Source: Progne subis subis
Taxonomy: Eukaryota; Chordata; Aves; Passeriformes; Hirundinidae
Assembly: GCA_022316685.1 (NCBI GenBank)
Contig: JAKJHU010000046.1
Location: 7,849,001-7,913,000, forward strand
Reading direction: 5' to 3'
DNA: 64,000 nucleotides
Every line of letters starts with the position of its first letter. Position 1 is the first letter of the stretch. Position numbers and translations under genes: made by a program. The notes below the pieces were generated by a model that saw only the letters and a program-made list of their open reading frames with translations, was not told the DNA's origin and made no database searches. Shown here in pieces: positions 12,201-25,700 of the stretch.

Positions 12201-15200
12201 CTTTATTTAAATGTATGTGCTCATTGTTTCTCTGGCAATCATTCCAAAGAAATAAGAAACCTCAAAGATGATATCGTTAGCTGGTATTTGTGTGCTAGTT
12301 AGTCTTTAGTCATGCTAATAAATACTTGCACTGCTAATGTCTCTTATTATAATTCATGTCTCTCCTCATCGTGATCAGATCAATCTTATTCCTGAAAGAA
12401 ATACCTGAGAAGGTCGTTCTTCTAGCTTCCCAATTATTCCAAATTCCCACCTTCCTCCACCAGAAAGAGAACTGTGAAAGACTTCAGATGAAATCTGAGG
12501 GTTCAGACCTGCTGGGGACTTGTGCTTCTAACATCTTGCAGAAGTTACCCCATGTAGTCAAGGTACATGACAAGACATGTTTCATCACACATTTGCATTT
12601 GTGGTGAAAAATGCATGCAGTCTGGTTCAAACAGTTTTCAAACGGAAAAGTATACACTTCTCAACCTATGGTTATGAGGCAACTTTTCTTTAAGCCTCAA
12701 TCCTTAAACAAAGATATTTAATGCAATGCTCCTGGTACTTCACCTCTGAGGTATTTTAACACAATGCACATTCTAACCCACTGAACCTTGGTTTAGGAAG
12801 TCTAAAACTCCTTATTTAGGCATGTCTCGGGTTTGGCGGTTTTGCATGTTTTGGTTTTTAACATGCAAGTCTCTGATTCATGGCTATTACTATTTCCTAA
12901 AACTTAAAATAAAATCCCCAAGGGGGGAAAAAAAAAATAAATCTGAAGTACTGGAAAATATATGATTAAATGCTTTTAGTCAAATCATCTTTAGCATGCA
13001 TTGTTACTTATCTATTCACATAGATAGATTTTAGCAAAGCAAGCTCAAGACAACTCTTCAGCATTTACAAGGCCACTTCATTTAAACCATTATTTTAATA
13101 TTGCTATTAAACATTCTTTAATATATTATCATCAGTGAAACTGCACCAAAGAGGAAACAAAATTATAATCTAAAGTCTCCTTACAAATTTATGTTCAAAA
13201 CCAGACCTTCTCATAATAGATATCATATTACCTATTTTTTCAAGTATGAAAATGTTTTTTCACAGCACAGAAATTTTGTCAGAAAATATTAAAAAGCCAA
13301 ATTAGCCGTTACTGCCTATATCTACGTCCTGATGCCATTTTGATTTATGCCCAAAGATCGCATTTCAAACCTTACTTGTTAGAAAAGTGATGGGTTTTTT
13401 GCAGTGCTGCAAAGATCATTTAACAGATCTTCTACTCAATTGTTGGTACCAGAATTGTAAACCCCAAATTTAGTAAAGCATTCCAAATATGCAAACATGA
13501 TCTATTTTATGAACATAATGCTGGCATGCTTTAAATAGCCAGAGGAAGATTTTCATCATTCTTTCCTTAGCAAGTATTATCCTGGGAAGCGACAACTTTT
13601 CTTTCCTTTGTGTTATTTCCCCAGTGTTAAAGTGTCAGCCTCTAGCTACATGGCTTTTCACTTCTCTCATGCTTGACAGGGTATGAATGACCAACAGAAA
13701 AAAACTTATATATGTCAGGTTCCCATTAACCCTTCCCAAGTAAAAGCCAGAGCATTTAAATCACAGAGAAACATTTAAAAGTATTAGAGATGAGACACAC
13801 CTGATTGGAATGAAACTGGTTAGAGAAATAAAAGATCCCCACTCAAACTTGGAGTGAAAAATATTTATTTATGGCATGCAAAACTATAAAAACTACTAGG
13901 AAAACCCTCACAAGATACATTGCAGTAGCCAGACAAAAGCAAGCAAGTATTTTTAGTAATGCTTACTAGCAGTAAAGCACACAACAATAAGAAGCAGTGA
14001 TTGAGTATTAGAAAAATATTGTCCACTGGAGAAGCACTGACAGGCAAGAAAAACTGTCTTTTCTCCAGAGTAGACAAGGTTGATCTTCAACCGGATGGGG
14101 CTGGTGTTGCACCTTCTCTAAACAACATGAAATATTGAAAGGAATGCTAGAGATACCTCTACTTGCTGCAATCATGATGATCTGCTAGAGAGAACTCAGC
14201 AAAGAGCAGCACTGCAATTTCTCTGAGGTGTTTTCTATTTGCCCCACAAGGCAGAAATCACATTAGTTGGGGATTCACGCTTGTGCTTTTGCAGTAAATG
14301 AACAAACTCAGACTCATGCTTTCTTAAAAAGAAAAAAAAAACAAACCAACCAACCAACCAAAAAACCCCAAACAGGTATTTGGTAAAATTCTGGCCAATA
14401 GGAACTTGGGAGAAAGACGGGAGTTGTACTTTTCTCATGTAAAGGATAGCACAGTATGGCTTTTTTTTTTTTTTTTTCCCCAGTTGTCAGGAGGCAACAC
14501 AGAGGCAAAACCTGCTATATTTTGGAGACCTGAGGAATAAAATCTCTTTTCCAAAAGAAAAAAAGAAGCTGAAAACATTAACCCACTGCATTTCTCTAAG
14601 AAGACTTGCAATAAAGTCTGCTACACAGTTCAATGACTACTATGAATGAACCTTCCTTCAGAAAACAAAGGCTTACAAGGCTAGAAATTCAGCATTTCAG
14701 GAAGCCATTTAGAAGCCTAGGTGTTAATATATTTTAAAAGGGTTTTTTCCTCCCTATGGCAGTTAAATAATCAAAGAAGTTTTTATGTTTGCTTTTTTAT
14801 GTTTAAGACCAACAAGATTTTTCTAAATAGCACATTTTTACGTGGCAGAGCCTGAAGATTTGCTGGAATCACTTACAAAAAAAAGAGAATATATACCATG
14901 AGTCTGTCAAATGTTTCTTCTATTGAAAAGACAGCTATAAACCTCTGATATAACAAAGAACCACTACCCTGCTGTCTTCATTTCAGATGCCATGTACTAC
15001 AACACTGCTTATTGAGGTATCTGGAATAAGCATTACCTTTTTTAATTCCCAGTGATTGCCCTGTGAGTTCAGTGGGAGCAGGATAACCTCACTGTTAATA
15101 ATACTCTACTTGTTTGCAAGAATGAAATTCTGTTCAGGCTGAAAGGGCACTTTATTTAAAATGATGATGAAATATTTTAAGAAAAAAAGAGACTTCAGAA

Positions 15201-18200
15201 GAATGGCAGAATAACCTGAAAATCTGTTTTGGTTTACTTTTCTGTGGGTTAGTCTCAAGTGCTGCTGCAAAAAAGCAAGTAAGATGTGTTACAGTTTTTA
15301 ATTTCATGGAAGAATTTTGGAAAACTATAATTCTGGGGAATATTATTTTCCTAAATCTACCTTCATGCACCCAGACAAACTTTTGCCCCGGTAATCTGGT
15401 AAGGACAGAATATAGGTCTTATTTCAATTTTTTTTTTTCCCTTAAAAAAGAACCCCTATCACTACACTCAACTTATGTTCATAAGTGATGACAGAAATAG
15501 AAAAAGGATGTGTGTACAATAAACGGGTTATTTCTAAGAGTCTGAAGAAAGCACTTGCAGGGTTTAAAAACTAAATAAAGAATTCAATATGCATACAAAG
15601 AATAATCCCCTTGGAAGGCAAAACCATGCCACATGGTACTTAGCACATCTGTTGTGGGAGAAGAGACAGGAAATGGAAAAAGGACAGTGTCTTCAATTTG
15701 TTCCAGTTTTTGAGCTATGATGAACCAAAGGCCCTTGACACACCTGATAATTCTAGGTTAGTGTTCCAGCTAAGGTGGTGGGGCAAGGTGAAAACAGGGA
15801 TGGGCAGAGACTGAATGTAAGCCTAAGTGCCACTGTATGGGATGGCTGGAAGATGGGCTGGTAGGCAAGGGGAACAAGGCTGACTTACCAGTAGACAAGC
15901 AAGGAAAAAACCCAACATCTTCACTTAAGAATAATGTCTGGAAACAAAATGTGTGAAGTTTGTGCTGCTCATTTTTATCCTGCCACAACAAAGCTGGAGA
16001 AGGATGAACAACCCTGCAGATTTAGACAGCAGCTCTCCTACCACAGGGATTGTTTACACCTCTGAGTGTGGCACAAGAGAAAACCATCTAGTCAGAGACC
16101 AAACTTGTCCACCCTGAGATATGTAATTTGAGCAGAGATCATATTACAATTATCTATCAACAAATTCTTGTAGGTTCTCCCTCTCTTATTTGGCTGTTTA
16201 TAAGGTCTTAATGCATGAGACAACATATCCATCATATTGTGCACATATTTAAATTCTATAGTGAAACATACATAACAAACAGAGACGGCAATTTAAGAAC
16301 ACAGAACAAATAGAGCATATGTACAATTTCCAAAAACTTAAATGTACACGTAAGATTAAAAAAATGTGGACTCTATCTTCCTGAAGCTGGTGATGATATT
16401 GCCATCGATTTCGATGAGGTCAGGTTTACAGTCAGGAATTCTGCAATCTTCATAAGCACCTGGGGGACTGACTGCAAGGTAGTGAAATTTATGCATTGAC
16501 AGTAAAAGAAAGAGTTAAAAATGCATGTATACTTTGGTCATGCTCTCTTACAAATGTAATCAGCTACTAAGGAATGCTGCTCTAACACACTAGCAAGTAG
16601 ACTCCATTTGTAAAAAAAGTAAAAAATTACTATGGAAGTTGATTTTGTAACAGCATAAATTTCACTGTAGCACTTTACTTTTTAATTTAAGAGGAAAAAA
16701 GGATCACCATGTTTCCAACATTAACTCTTGAAGTGTGCAGACTAGCAAAATTCCATTTTCTGGGATGCTAAAGGGGACAAGGGGGGAAGAATCACACAGT
16801 ATTTAAGCCATCTCATCTCCACATAAGTGACTACAGCAACTATATAATGAAGACTTTATTTTTACTACCTGCTCATTACTTTTGATTTCTGAACCTCTGC
16901 CTCCACAAAGATTATCTTCATTATTGTTTGCACTCATCACACCGTTGCTTAATTCTGGTGGCCTAATTAGGCTTGATCCATGTCTGTTCCCACTGGGTTT
17001 TGTGGTTAACACTGAATCCATCTTGTTAAAATGTGGTACATAATTTTCATTTGACCCTTGAAAAGTTTCAGAACAGTCTTCTAACATCATGTAGTTGTCT
17101 AGCATTTTTGCTCCAGCCGTTGACTGGTTTGGGCCTTTTAGCATATCAGCTGATTTTAGCACTTCAGAGGTAGCACCAGAAGAGTCTTCTTTGTGGTCAG
17201 ATGAAGAAAAACCTATCTTTTTACCACTGATAAGTGACATATGTTCTTCTAGATTCAAGCCAGACACTTGGGTGCATACACATGGTTCTTCTAAATGATG
17301 ATCATCAGCTTGGTGATTCTTAGATTCTGTTTCTGGTGGACTAGTGACAGCAAACGAATTGAGATTTCCTTTTGAAAAAGCAACCTCATTATTATTGTCT
17401 AGAGGTAGTGACTCTTGTGTTACGAAGTGATTTGTCTTATCTAGTGGTCCACTGTTGGTTACAGAAGTTAAAAAGTTATTTGTATCTGCAAGTTCGAGTG
17501 GTAGCTTTGGAAATGTTTTCATTTTTCTCAAAGAACCTTTCTTAAAAAGGCCATCTCTGTCCAGGTCAATAACACATGATTTTATATCCAAAGCAACACT
17601 AGCAAAGCTGTCAGTATACACTGTGTGTTTGTCCTCTTCTTTGCTCTTTTCAGTTTGAGTTGCAAGTTGAGAATGCTGAGGTTTCTCATTATCCAGATCA
17701 ATTTGCATTTCCTTCAAACCACTTTCTCTGCCAGTCACCATGGTAACTACAGAAGAGTTGTTATGACAGGCAGTCATCACCTCTTCCACTGCAGACGAAT
17801 CACCAGCAATGCTGTTTTTCTCATTTGAATATAATTTAGATCCCAGACTTCTCTGACACATTCTTCCCTTCCACATGTTGTCACAGACATCTAAATACAA
17901 AAACAGATGCTTCTATTAAATGTGTATTTAAACCTTCTAATCTCTCCTTGTAAATCTTTATATTGCTTTTTCTGCCATTGATGTTACATATCTTTAGTAT
18001 GTTACACAAATTACCAATTTCTGATTAAATCACTTTAATCATGGACACTTTAAATATGCTATGTTAATTAAGAGTTGCGTGTCCCTGTTTCTCCATCACC
18101 AATCTACAAATATTTAATAATGATTTATTGTAATCTAGGAAAGGAACCTATAACAGGAGATCATACAAACACAGTCTTTGAAAAATCATTAGATATGTCA

Positions 18201-19685
18201 GGCAACCTAAAGTTTTAGACCAAATACATTTTAAGGTTACCTTGAGAAGCACCGAATGATTCAATTGAAAGAACTCTTCTTCCAACAGCAGACAAGCTTC
18301 GACAAATATTACTTGATGAAGCAATCTTCATTTTTTCTTCACATAATGACAAAATGCTCTAGAGAAAATTCATGTTAAATACTTATTTAATAATGAATAG
18401 ACTTGTGAATTTTCACTAACATGAATGATGTTAACTCCCACAGTATATCTGAATTTATATGATGCTACACTGGAGGTCTTTCCCCTCCAATTCTTTACAC
18501 TGCGTGCTTCTATTATGTGCTTGAGTTAATTTCTTGTTTTTACCATGGGCTATTAATGAAGTCATTTTATACAATTCAAGTTTTAGCCTACAGTTAGAAA
18601 GTCAAGAACAACTGATAAAAATTATCTTAAATATTATCCTTTATGAGTAACATAGTGAAAATGCAAAAAGCTAGAGTGTTGATTACTTTTTTAAACAGCC
18701 AATGTTTTGCCTGAATTCAGTGACACAGGCAGGATGATTAATGTTTTTATTACTGAAATTACATTAAAATTAAACTCTGAATCTTTTAAAAACTTCAAAA
18801 TAGAAATATCTAAAAAGTACTATTCCCAGTTAGAGAAAGCAATCATTATCAGATCACAAGAAGTAACAGTACTTTGTATCTCTAATGTGCAGCCTGAGCA
18901 CCATTTGATGGTATTAGCATTGGTCTCACACATAATTAACTACATATATTCACACATTTAAAAACCCGTCCCTTTGGGCAGGATGTAGAAGAGAGCTACC
19001 TTTTCAAATACATCCCACCATTTCCTCGGTAACTATTCCTAGATAAACACTGATAAAACCTCATACAGCTCTTAGGAGATGGTCTTACTGCCCCATTAAC
19101 CCACTCAACTGCTCCCCTGCTGTTGTGCATGGGAGAAATTTGCCCTGTTGGTTCACATATGGGATTGAGGAAGGACAGGAAAAAGTGAGACAGGTATCCA
19201 GCTGTGCTGAAGTCTAGCAAAATGCCTAGAAAAGTCTAGCGGTTTTCCCCCCAAATAGCTCTCACAACTCTGTTCACCCACACAAGAAAGTGTCCAGTGG
19301 AAAAGGAACAGAAAGAACATACTCAAAGTGACCCTTATATATTACCCAAGACCAATTAATTTGGGGATGATTTAAATAGCCAGCAACAGTTTTCAGGCTC
19401 TACAGACCACTTGGAGATGAGAGAGTGCTATACACTCCCTCCTCTGACAACAGTAAATGAATACAGACAGAGCAGCTGACCAAGCAGGCTCCATATTAGG
19501 TATGGTCTCCTGCCTGGGCAGTCCTCACTCAGGCAGCCAATATTTTTTATTTTATTGAAATGAATCTGTTAATTATTCTGCTGGACCAGTCTTCCCTGCA
19601 AAGTATTGATCAAGGTGCTATACCATTTATAATAAACACTCTCACCTCAGGAAAATGAAACACCCATGCCCTTCCCACACCCCAC

Positions 19686-19732
<47 letters not shown>

Positions 19733-22700
19733 AGCATTATGTAGCACTATGCTGAAGAACTGAATCCAAGAAAAGTCACATTGCACAACTGTTATTATCT
19801 AGTTACATTCTCACAGTCTGCAAAAACATTAAACTTTAACTTTTGCACATTAACGTCAAATAACTCTATCAGGTAACCAACATTTAGAATGTAAATTCTT
19901 TGAAAATATCATCTTGAAAAAATCCTATATAGTTTCAAATTTTAACAGCTAAAGGTAAAATAAGAAGCTAAATGGAATAAAATACAAAATCCAATAATGA
20001 TATCTAAGCCTTTAGGTATTTACAGAAAAGCTAGTTAGTAGTAACACTTTGAACATGCCAAGCAAAACACTTTTCCTGGGGCAGGGTCCGTACATCCCCT
20101 TCTTGACTGCAATCCAATTATCACACACAAATTTCACAGCATAATGTCTGGGCTTTTATTTCTAATGGCACTCTGTCTCTCTGCAAAGCAAATATTAAAT
20201 GGAAAGAAAACATTTAATAAGAAAATTTAGATCCATCTGTGTGTTCACCCAGCTTTCTTAAAAATCCAAGGACTGTCTAACATCTACATCTACTTCTCAG
20301 GTTTTATATCTATAGAGTGGGAAAAAGGATGAATTTCTGCAGAGTCAGTGAAGACCTCAGCTTTCTTGCAATACCTAAGCATACTGCTTATCAAGATAAT
20401 TTTGATAATTACAGATATTCATGAGATAGAGATTATGAGCATACATACAGAAATATTAATATCACTTTTTAAAAAACAGAATTGATGTAGGGCTGTTTTA
20501 CCTCAATATCTGGCCTATTTTCAGGATTCTCTTCTTGCATTTGTTCCAGTAGTGTGTGCAGATCTTGTCCAAATTCCGATTCTGTCTCAGGTTCTACGAT
20601 ATATTCTATTGCTGCTTTCAGTGTTGCACCCAAAGAATAGATGTGTGCCTGCATGAAGTTTAAAAAAAAAATATTAAATATGTTACAAATTCTCTCCCTT
20701 CTGCCACCAAAGCTTCAAGACCACACAAGCCTACACTATTTTCAATTTTGAGTTAACAGTTCACTAGAAAGGTGGTTTAATTTAAACATGATGAACAAAA
20801 CCAGCTTCAGACCTGCTTTGGGGGATATACTTGCTGCAAACAAAAACAAATCTTGTGGGGTCCAAGTAGAACTCTTTTTCCCTCATCAATAACCAGCATT
20901 ACAAGTATTACACCATGCTACCATTAAATATAAAACTGAGAATCCTCTCTTTATGTAAGTATTGTTTAATTTAGAAGCATGCTGGGAGATTGAAGTGACA
21001 TTCCTCTTAGCAGGGAAACAAAATATTAATTTGAAAAAAAAGGTTTTATATATAGCAATATTTTCTTTATGCGATCAAGCATAAAGAAAAGAAGCAGAAA
21101 AAATACAGCATAATACCACTTGTCACTGAAGACACTTATCAAAGAGTTTTAAAAAATACTCCATGTTTTCCACCTCTGCTTTTCTTAAAGCCCACAACCT
21201 CATGATGGGTTAGGTGAACCAGCAACTTTTTGAATTCTATTGCTAAGTGCAGTAGATTTCTCACACAACAGAGATACCTCTTAATTACAGGGGCATCTTG
21301 CTTCTTAGGGAAAAAAAAAAAAAAAAGAAAGAAAAAGTAATAGTATTTTATCCATGATAGTAGGTATTTTATGTTCCATTCATAGAACAGTTCAGTAAAA
21401 TTTACAAGCAAATATAAGTGCAAGTCTGGATAAACATTTCAATGATGACGCGCCATAGCCAGGAGTTTAAATGTACTGAACACTGCCCTCTGGGGTTTAC
21501 AGATACATACATAAATAAAAGAATGCATTTGTACATTAAATTGGTTTTAATGCATTTGCTACACGGCTTTACAATCTCTTATATTAGAAAGAAGACTAAT
21601 TCAAAGGTCAAAAGTAATTTCCTTCTTCTGCCCATCCCTAACTTTCTCATTAAGGTGTGTTTTTGCCTCTAAATTGTATGAATTATACTTTTTCCACAGG
21701 TATGCTTGTAGATTTCCTTTCTAGTGAGGCAGGACACCTCCATGAAGGGAAGTGTAACACCACCTATCAGGAAAAGCTGTGTGTATGAGAATGGACAATG
21801 CCTCTCTTCCCCTCTCCCCTACATGCCATCTCCAAACGAAGAACACACAAACCAGTGCTGACTGCTGGCTCTCAAGCCTTGATTTATTTCTGGGACACAT
21901 CAAGATTAGCACAAGTGTCATAAAAGCAGACTACATGCCATCTGTATAGATAGAAAAGATTTTTTTTTTTCCAAAGCAATAATTTCAGTCTCAAGTTCTT
22001 CACTGTTATACAACTTCATCATTAAGCAGAAGAGGTGACTGAAGAGTTTTGAGACTCTCAGAGGAACTAACTGTTATGATTTTTATTTTGATTTAGCAGA
22101 GGAATGAAGGCTGGTTTTGTTCAATAAGTAAGGGTTACTTTCCCCCGGGCCCCTCTCCCTGTGCCACATAAACCACCATAATCCACTCAGTGGCAGCAGC
22201 CCTATTGAACCACACCCTTGACAGACCAGAATGCTTTATTATTTTGTAACATGAAACAAGGTCACGTTAGCAAAAAGATACAAAACTATGAAGCCTGAGC
22301 AAATAGTCCACCAACAAGGTGATGGAAAAAAGATTTTCTTCATACATACCACAACCTTTACCCACACTTATTTCAGCCACAGAAACTGCACTCCACCTAG
22401 ACTGACAGAACTACTCATAAAGAACTACAATTCCTGTAAGTAAATGCTTAAAGCTTGATGGTTTACAGTCCACATTAGTTAACTTGCTATAAAATTAACT
22501 AGGTAAAAGTAGCATTATTCTAAATCTGCCCAAGACTGAAGGCCTGAAAAGGTAACTATAACTAAGAAAAAATTAGGATTAAAAAAAAATAAAATCTAGA
22601 TTTATAAACTTAAGTGTATATATATCACATGGTGGAAGAAATTTAAACTAAAATCCTTCCAGATTGTCCTTACGATGGTTTTAAGGGTTTTTTCTGTAGA

Positions 22701-25700
22701 CGGTTCATAAGCTTTTGAACAGTGAAGAAGTGTACAGTGAACTTATTCCTTGATTTTGATGTTAAGCATCATTTTTCAGTAAACTGTCATTTTCCATTTC
22801 TCAGTGGACAACATAACAGAAAACTGAACACAAAAAAAAGGAAAGGAAAAACTTAACAATATATTACAGCTTTATTTAAAGAGCCTTTTGTATAAGCTTC
22901 AACTCCATTTTACTGTCCTGTTTTAACAAAGTTCACTCTGTCTTTTCTTGTACAAGAGGAAGGCCAGTCTCAGACTGAAAATCTTTTTTCCCAACACCAA
23001 AAAGTTGCTTTGTTAAGGTACCTCCTCTCCTCTGACATGCAGGAAAACTAGTTTTGCATATGGCCATTTAAAGCACCATCCCTTGCAACTAGTTTTCATT
23101 TATAGGGAATGTGGACATCTTTTTCAACTTGAAACTTTCTTTCATGTAAATCCCCTTTTTATCTTTCCCCTCTCCCAGCTCCCCAAACACCATCACTGTC
23201 ACCCCACAAGAAAAAGGGGAAAGAAAATCCAGCTATTTAACCAGTGTCCCAAGCTGGCAGTAAATATGGGTAATATTTAAGGTAATCCAACATTAAGTCT
23301 GTCTGAACTGGAGAAATGAGAAAATGAGTTTATGATCATCCACTAGGTGGGGCGTTGCCCAAGTTAATACATCAAAATGCTTCTACTTAACTGCACAGCT
23401 GGGCTTAGGAAGACAACTTCACTTTCTGGGAAAGAAGAGCAAGGTGGGTATATGCAATAAATACAGCAAATTCTTAAGTATAAAATACCTAATGCTTACT
23501 CGAAGTGACTGCTCTCAATGAAAACAATCTCACAAGCAAGTTAAAGACTTTTCAGTCTTATCTATAGAGAGTAACAAATAAGAAAGGATGGCAAAAAACC
23601 TTTCTTCTGGTCAGCTAGAACTGAGACTGAATTGGCCTGTTAGGATTTTTATTAAATAATTAAGAGGGCTCTTAAAAAAACCCAAACAAACAAAACCACC
23701 ACCACAAAAAGCAACAAAACCAAAAACCCAACTAAATTCACCTGCCCTCAAAAACTCCCTTCACACCCACTTGTTTCAAATGTAGATAAGGAGAAAAGCT
23801 TTTTGAATTATAAGCATTTTGCATTACAGGGTAATATTTTAATAGCTGATAAATAGCATGCATTTCCAGAGAGATCCAAAAGAAAAACCAAACAAACCCA
23901 AAGCAATCTCTTCAAAATTCCTAAGGAGGCTCAGGACTCAAAGACAAAATGTCACTTGTTATAAAAATATATAGACCATGCCAACAAGACTGCACTACAG
24001 TGCCAGTATCAAAAAGGATGGGAGGACAGGGAAGAAGTCACATTAGGAAACCAGCTCTCCAGATTTGATTCTAGAGAGTACATATCCTCATAGCCCAAAG
24101 ACAGCAAATATAATGAAAACTGTAGGTAGACCATTATAGTATGCATTACTGGGAAGGCCATCATGGAAATAATGAGCCCTTTGAGAATCACAGTGGCAGC
24201 AAAAAAAAAAAACCAAACAGTTCAAAGAGAGTAATAAGTATGTTTTGAGGTAATACAAGTCCTTTCAGCAACATGCTGAAACAAGGGAACTCATATTTCA
24301 GAGAAAGATTTGAAGGTCATAATCATAGAATTAGCTTCAAATCAAAATAACTTTTAATACTAAAGTGGTTTCCAAGACACAAAGGCATAAGACAAAAAAC
24401 CAACCAACAAAAACAACAAAAAAAAGTAATTCAAAAGGTGAAAGATACTACTTTTTTTTTTTTTTATTTTTTTTTTTTTTTTTTTTTTTTTTATGAGTAG
24501 GCTAAGTACTGGAAGCAATTACCAAGGGAGAGGAAAGCTTCTGCCATCATTTTATAATTTTATATCATGATTTAAATTCATTCCAAAAAGCTTCTGCAAG
24601 TTCTAATCAAAAGTTACTTGCCTTGCCATGCCATTTTATAATCATTTAACACTACAGGAAGTGAAATGAGAGAACAGTAATGATCCGCTCTAGTTTTAAA
24701 ATCTGTCAATCAAAAGATTGGGAGAGGAAGTTAAAGCTCTGAGTCTACACAGAAAGCGCAACAGTGATGTTGTTGTATTACTGCTTGACAGGGCTAAAGA
24801 ACTGAACTTCTCCAGGAACTCACATTTGTAGACAAACGCTACAGGAAAAAGCTGACAAAAGAGCTTTTGAATAGTGACTGCACAAGAATGTAGCAATCAT
24901 GAATAACGGCCATTTATATTTTGTATTGAGATTTCATTGAGCTCAGAATTGTAGGTCTTCTGAAGAACTGAAAAAGGCAGACCATAACACAACTAATACG
25001 TCCTGAAAAATCTTTCTGACTAAATGACAAGTAACAGAAATTGCATAAAACAATTCTTGGTTTCGACATTCTTATCTGACCCTTATTTTACTTTGTGTAT
25101 TTTTCCTTTTTTTTTTTTAATTGAGATTGCACAGATATACACTTGCACCCTTTAACAATTCAAAGCATTTGAGGGTTCCATAAATGAAAGCTTCATTGTG
25201 ATTTTAAACCTCAAAGTTTCATAAAGAAATTCAAGGTAATGCTTGAGAAAATTACAACTGGGAGAAAACATTTAATATTTATCTATGTCATTTTTCTATG
25301 TAGTCACTCTAAAAAGCACTATTTTTATGCAAAAGAAAGTCAGTAATATTGGTCAGTGAGAAGCAAAAGGGAAATAGGTCTATTATTTTCAATACTTCCC
25401 TTCATTACAAATGGACTAAATGCCTTTCTGCATATCGTAATTACTGGAAGGTGCTGTATTAAATATTAGCTTTATGTTCATTTGGCACTCCGGATGCTTT
25501 GATAATTAGTCTGCAGAGTGTGCTAGAAGTGCTCAGCCACTGTAGATTATTCACAAAACATACAGTCTAGCTTGAAGTGGTTAACAAATGCTAGAATGTG
25601 CACTTTATCCCTTCTAACTACAGTTAACTTTGCCTGAAAAAATTTGTTCCCCAAAAAACTTCTAAGAAATGTGGGACCCAAAATGCATCTACAGATTTTC

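Larger units (their letters stand above)
9466..16868 (-). other. KNDC1: KNDC1 intron 6 (7.4 kb)
   Basis: GT-AG. Contains A/C-rich tracts at about 10498-10636 and 14326-14374, a T17 run at 14461, and an unexplained 72-codon minus-strand open frame at 10104-10322. No exon compatible with the phases of exons 6 and 7 was found. Confidence 0.85.
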
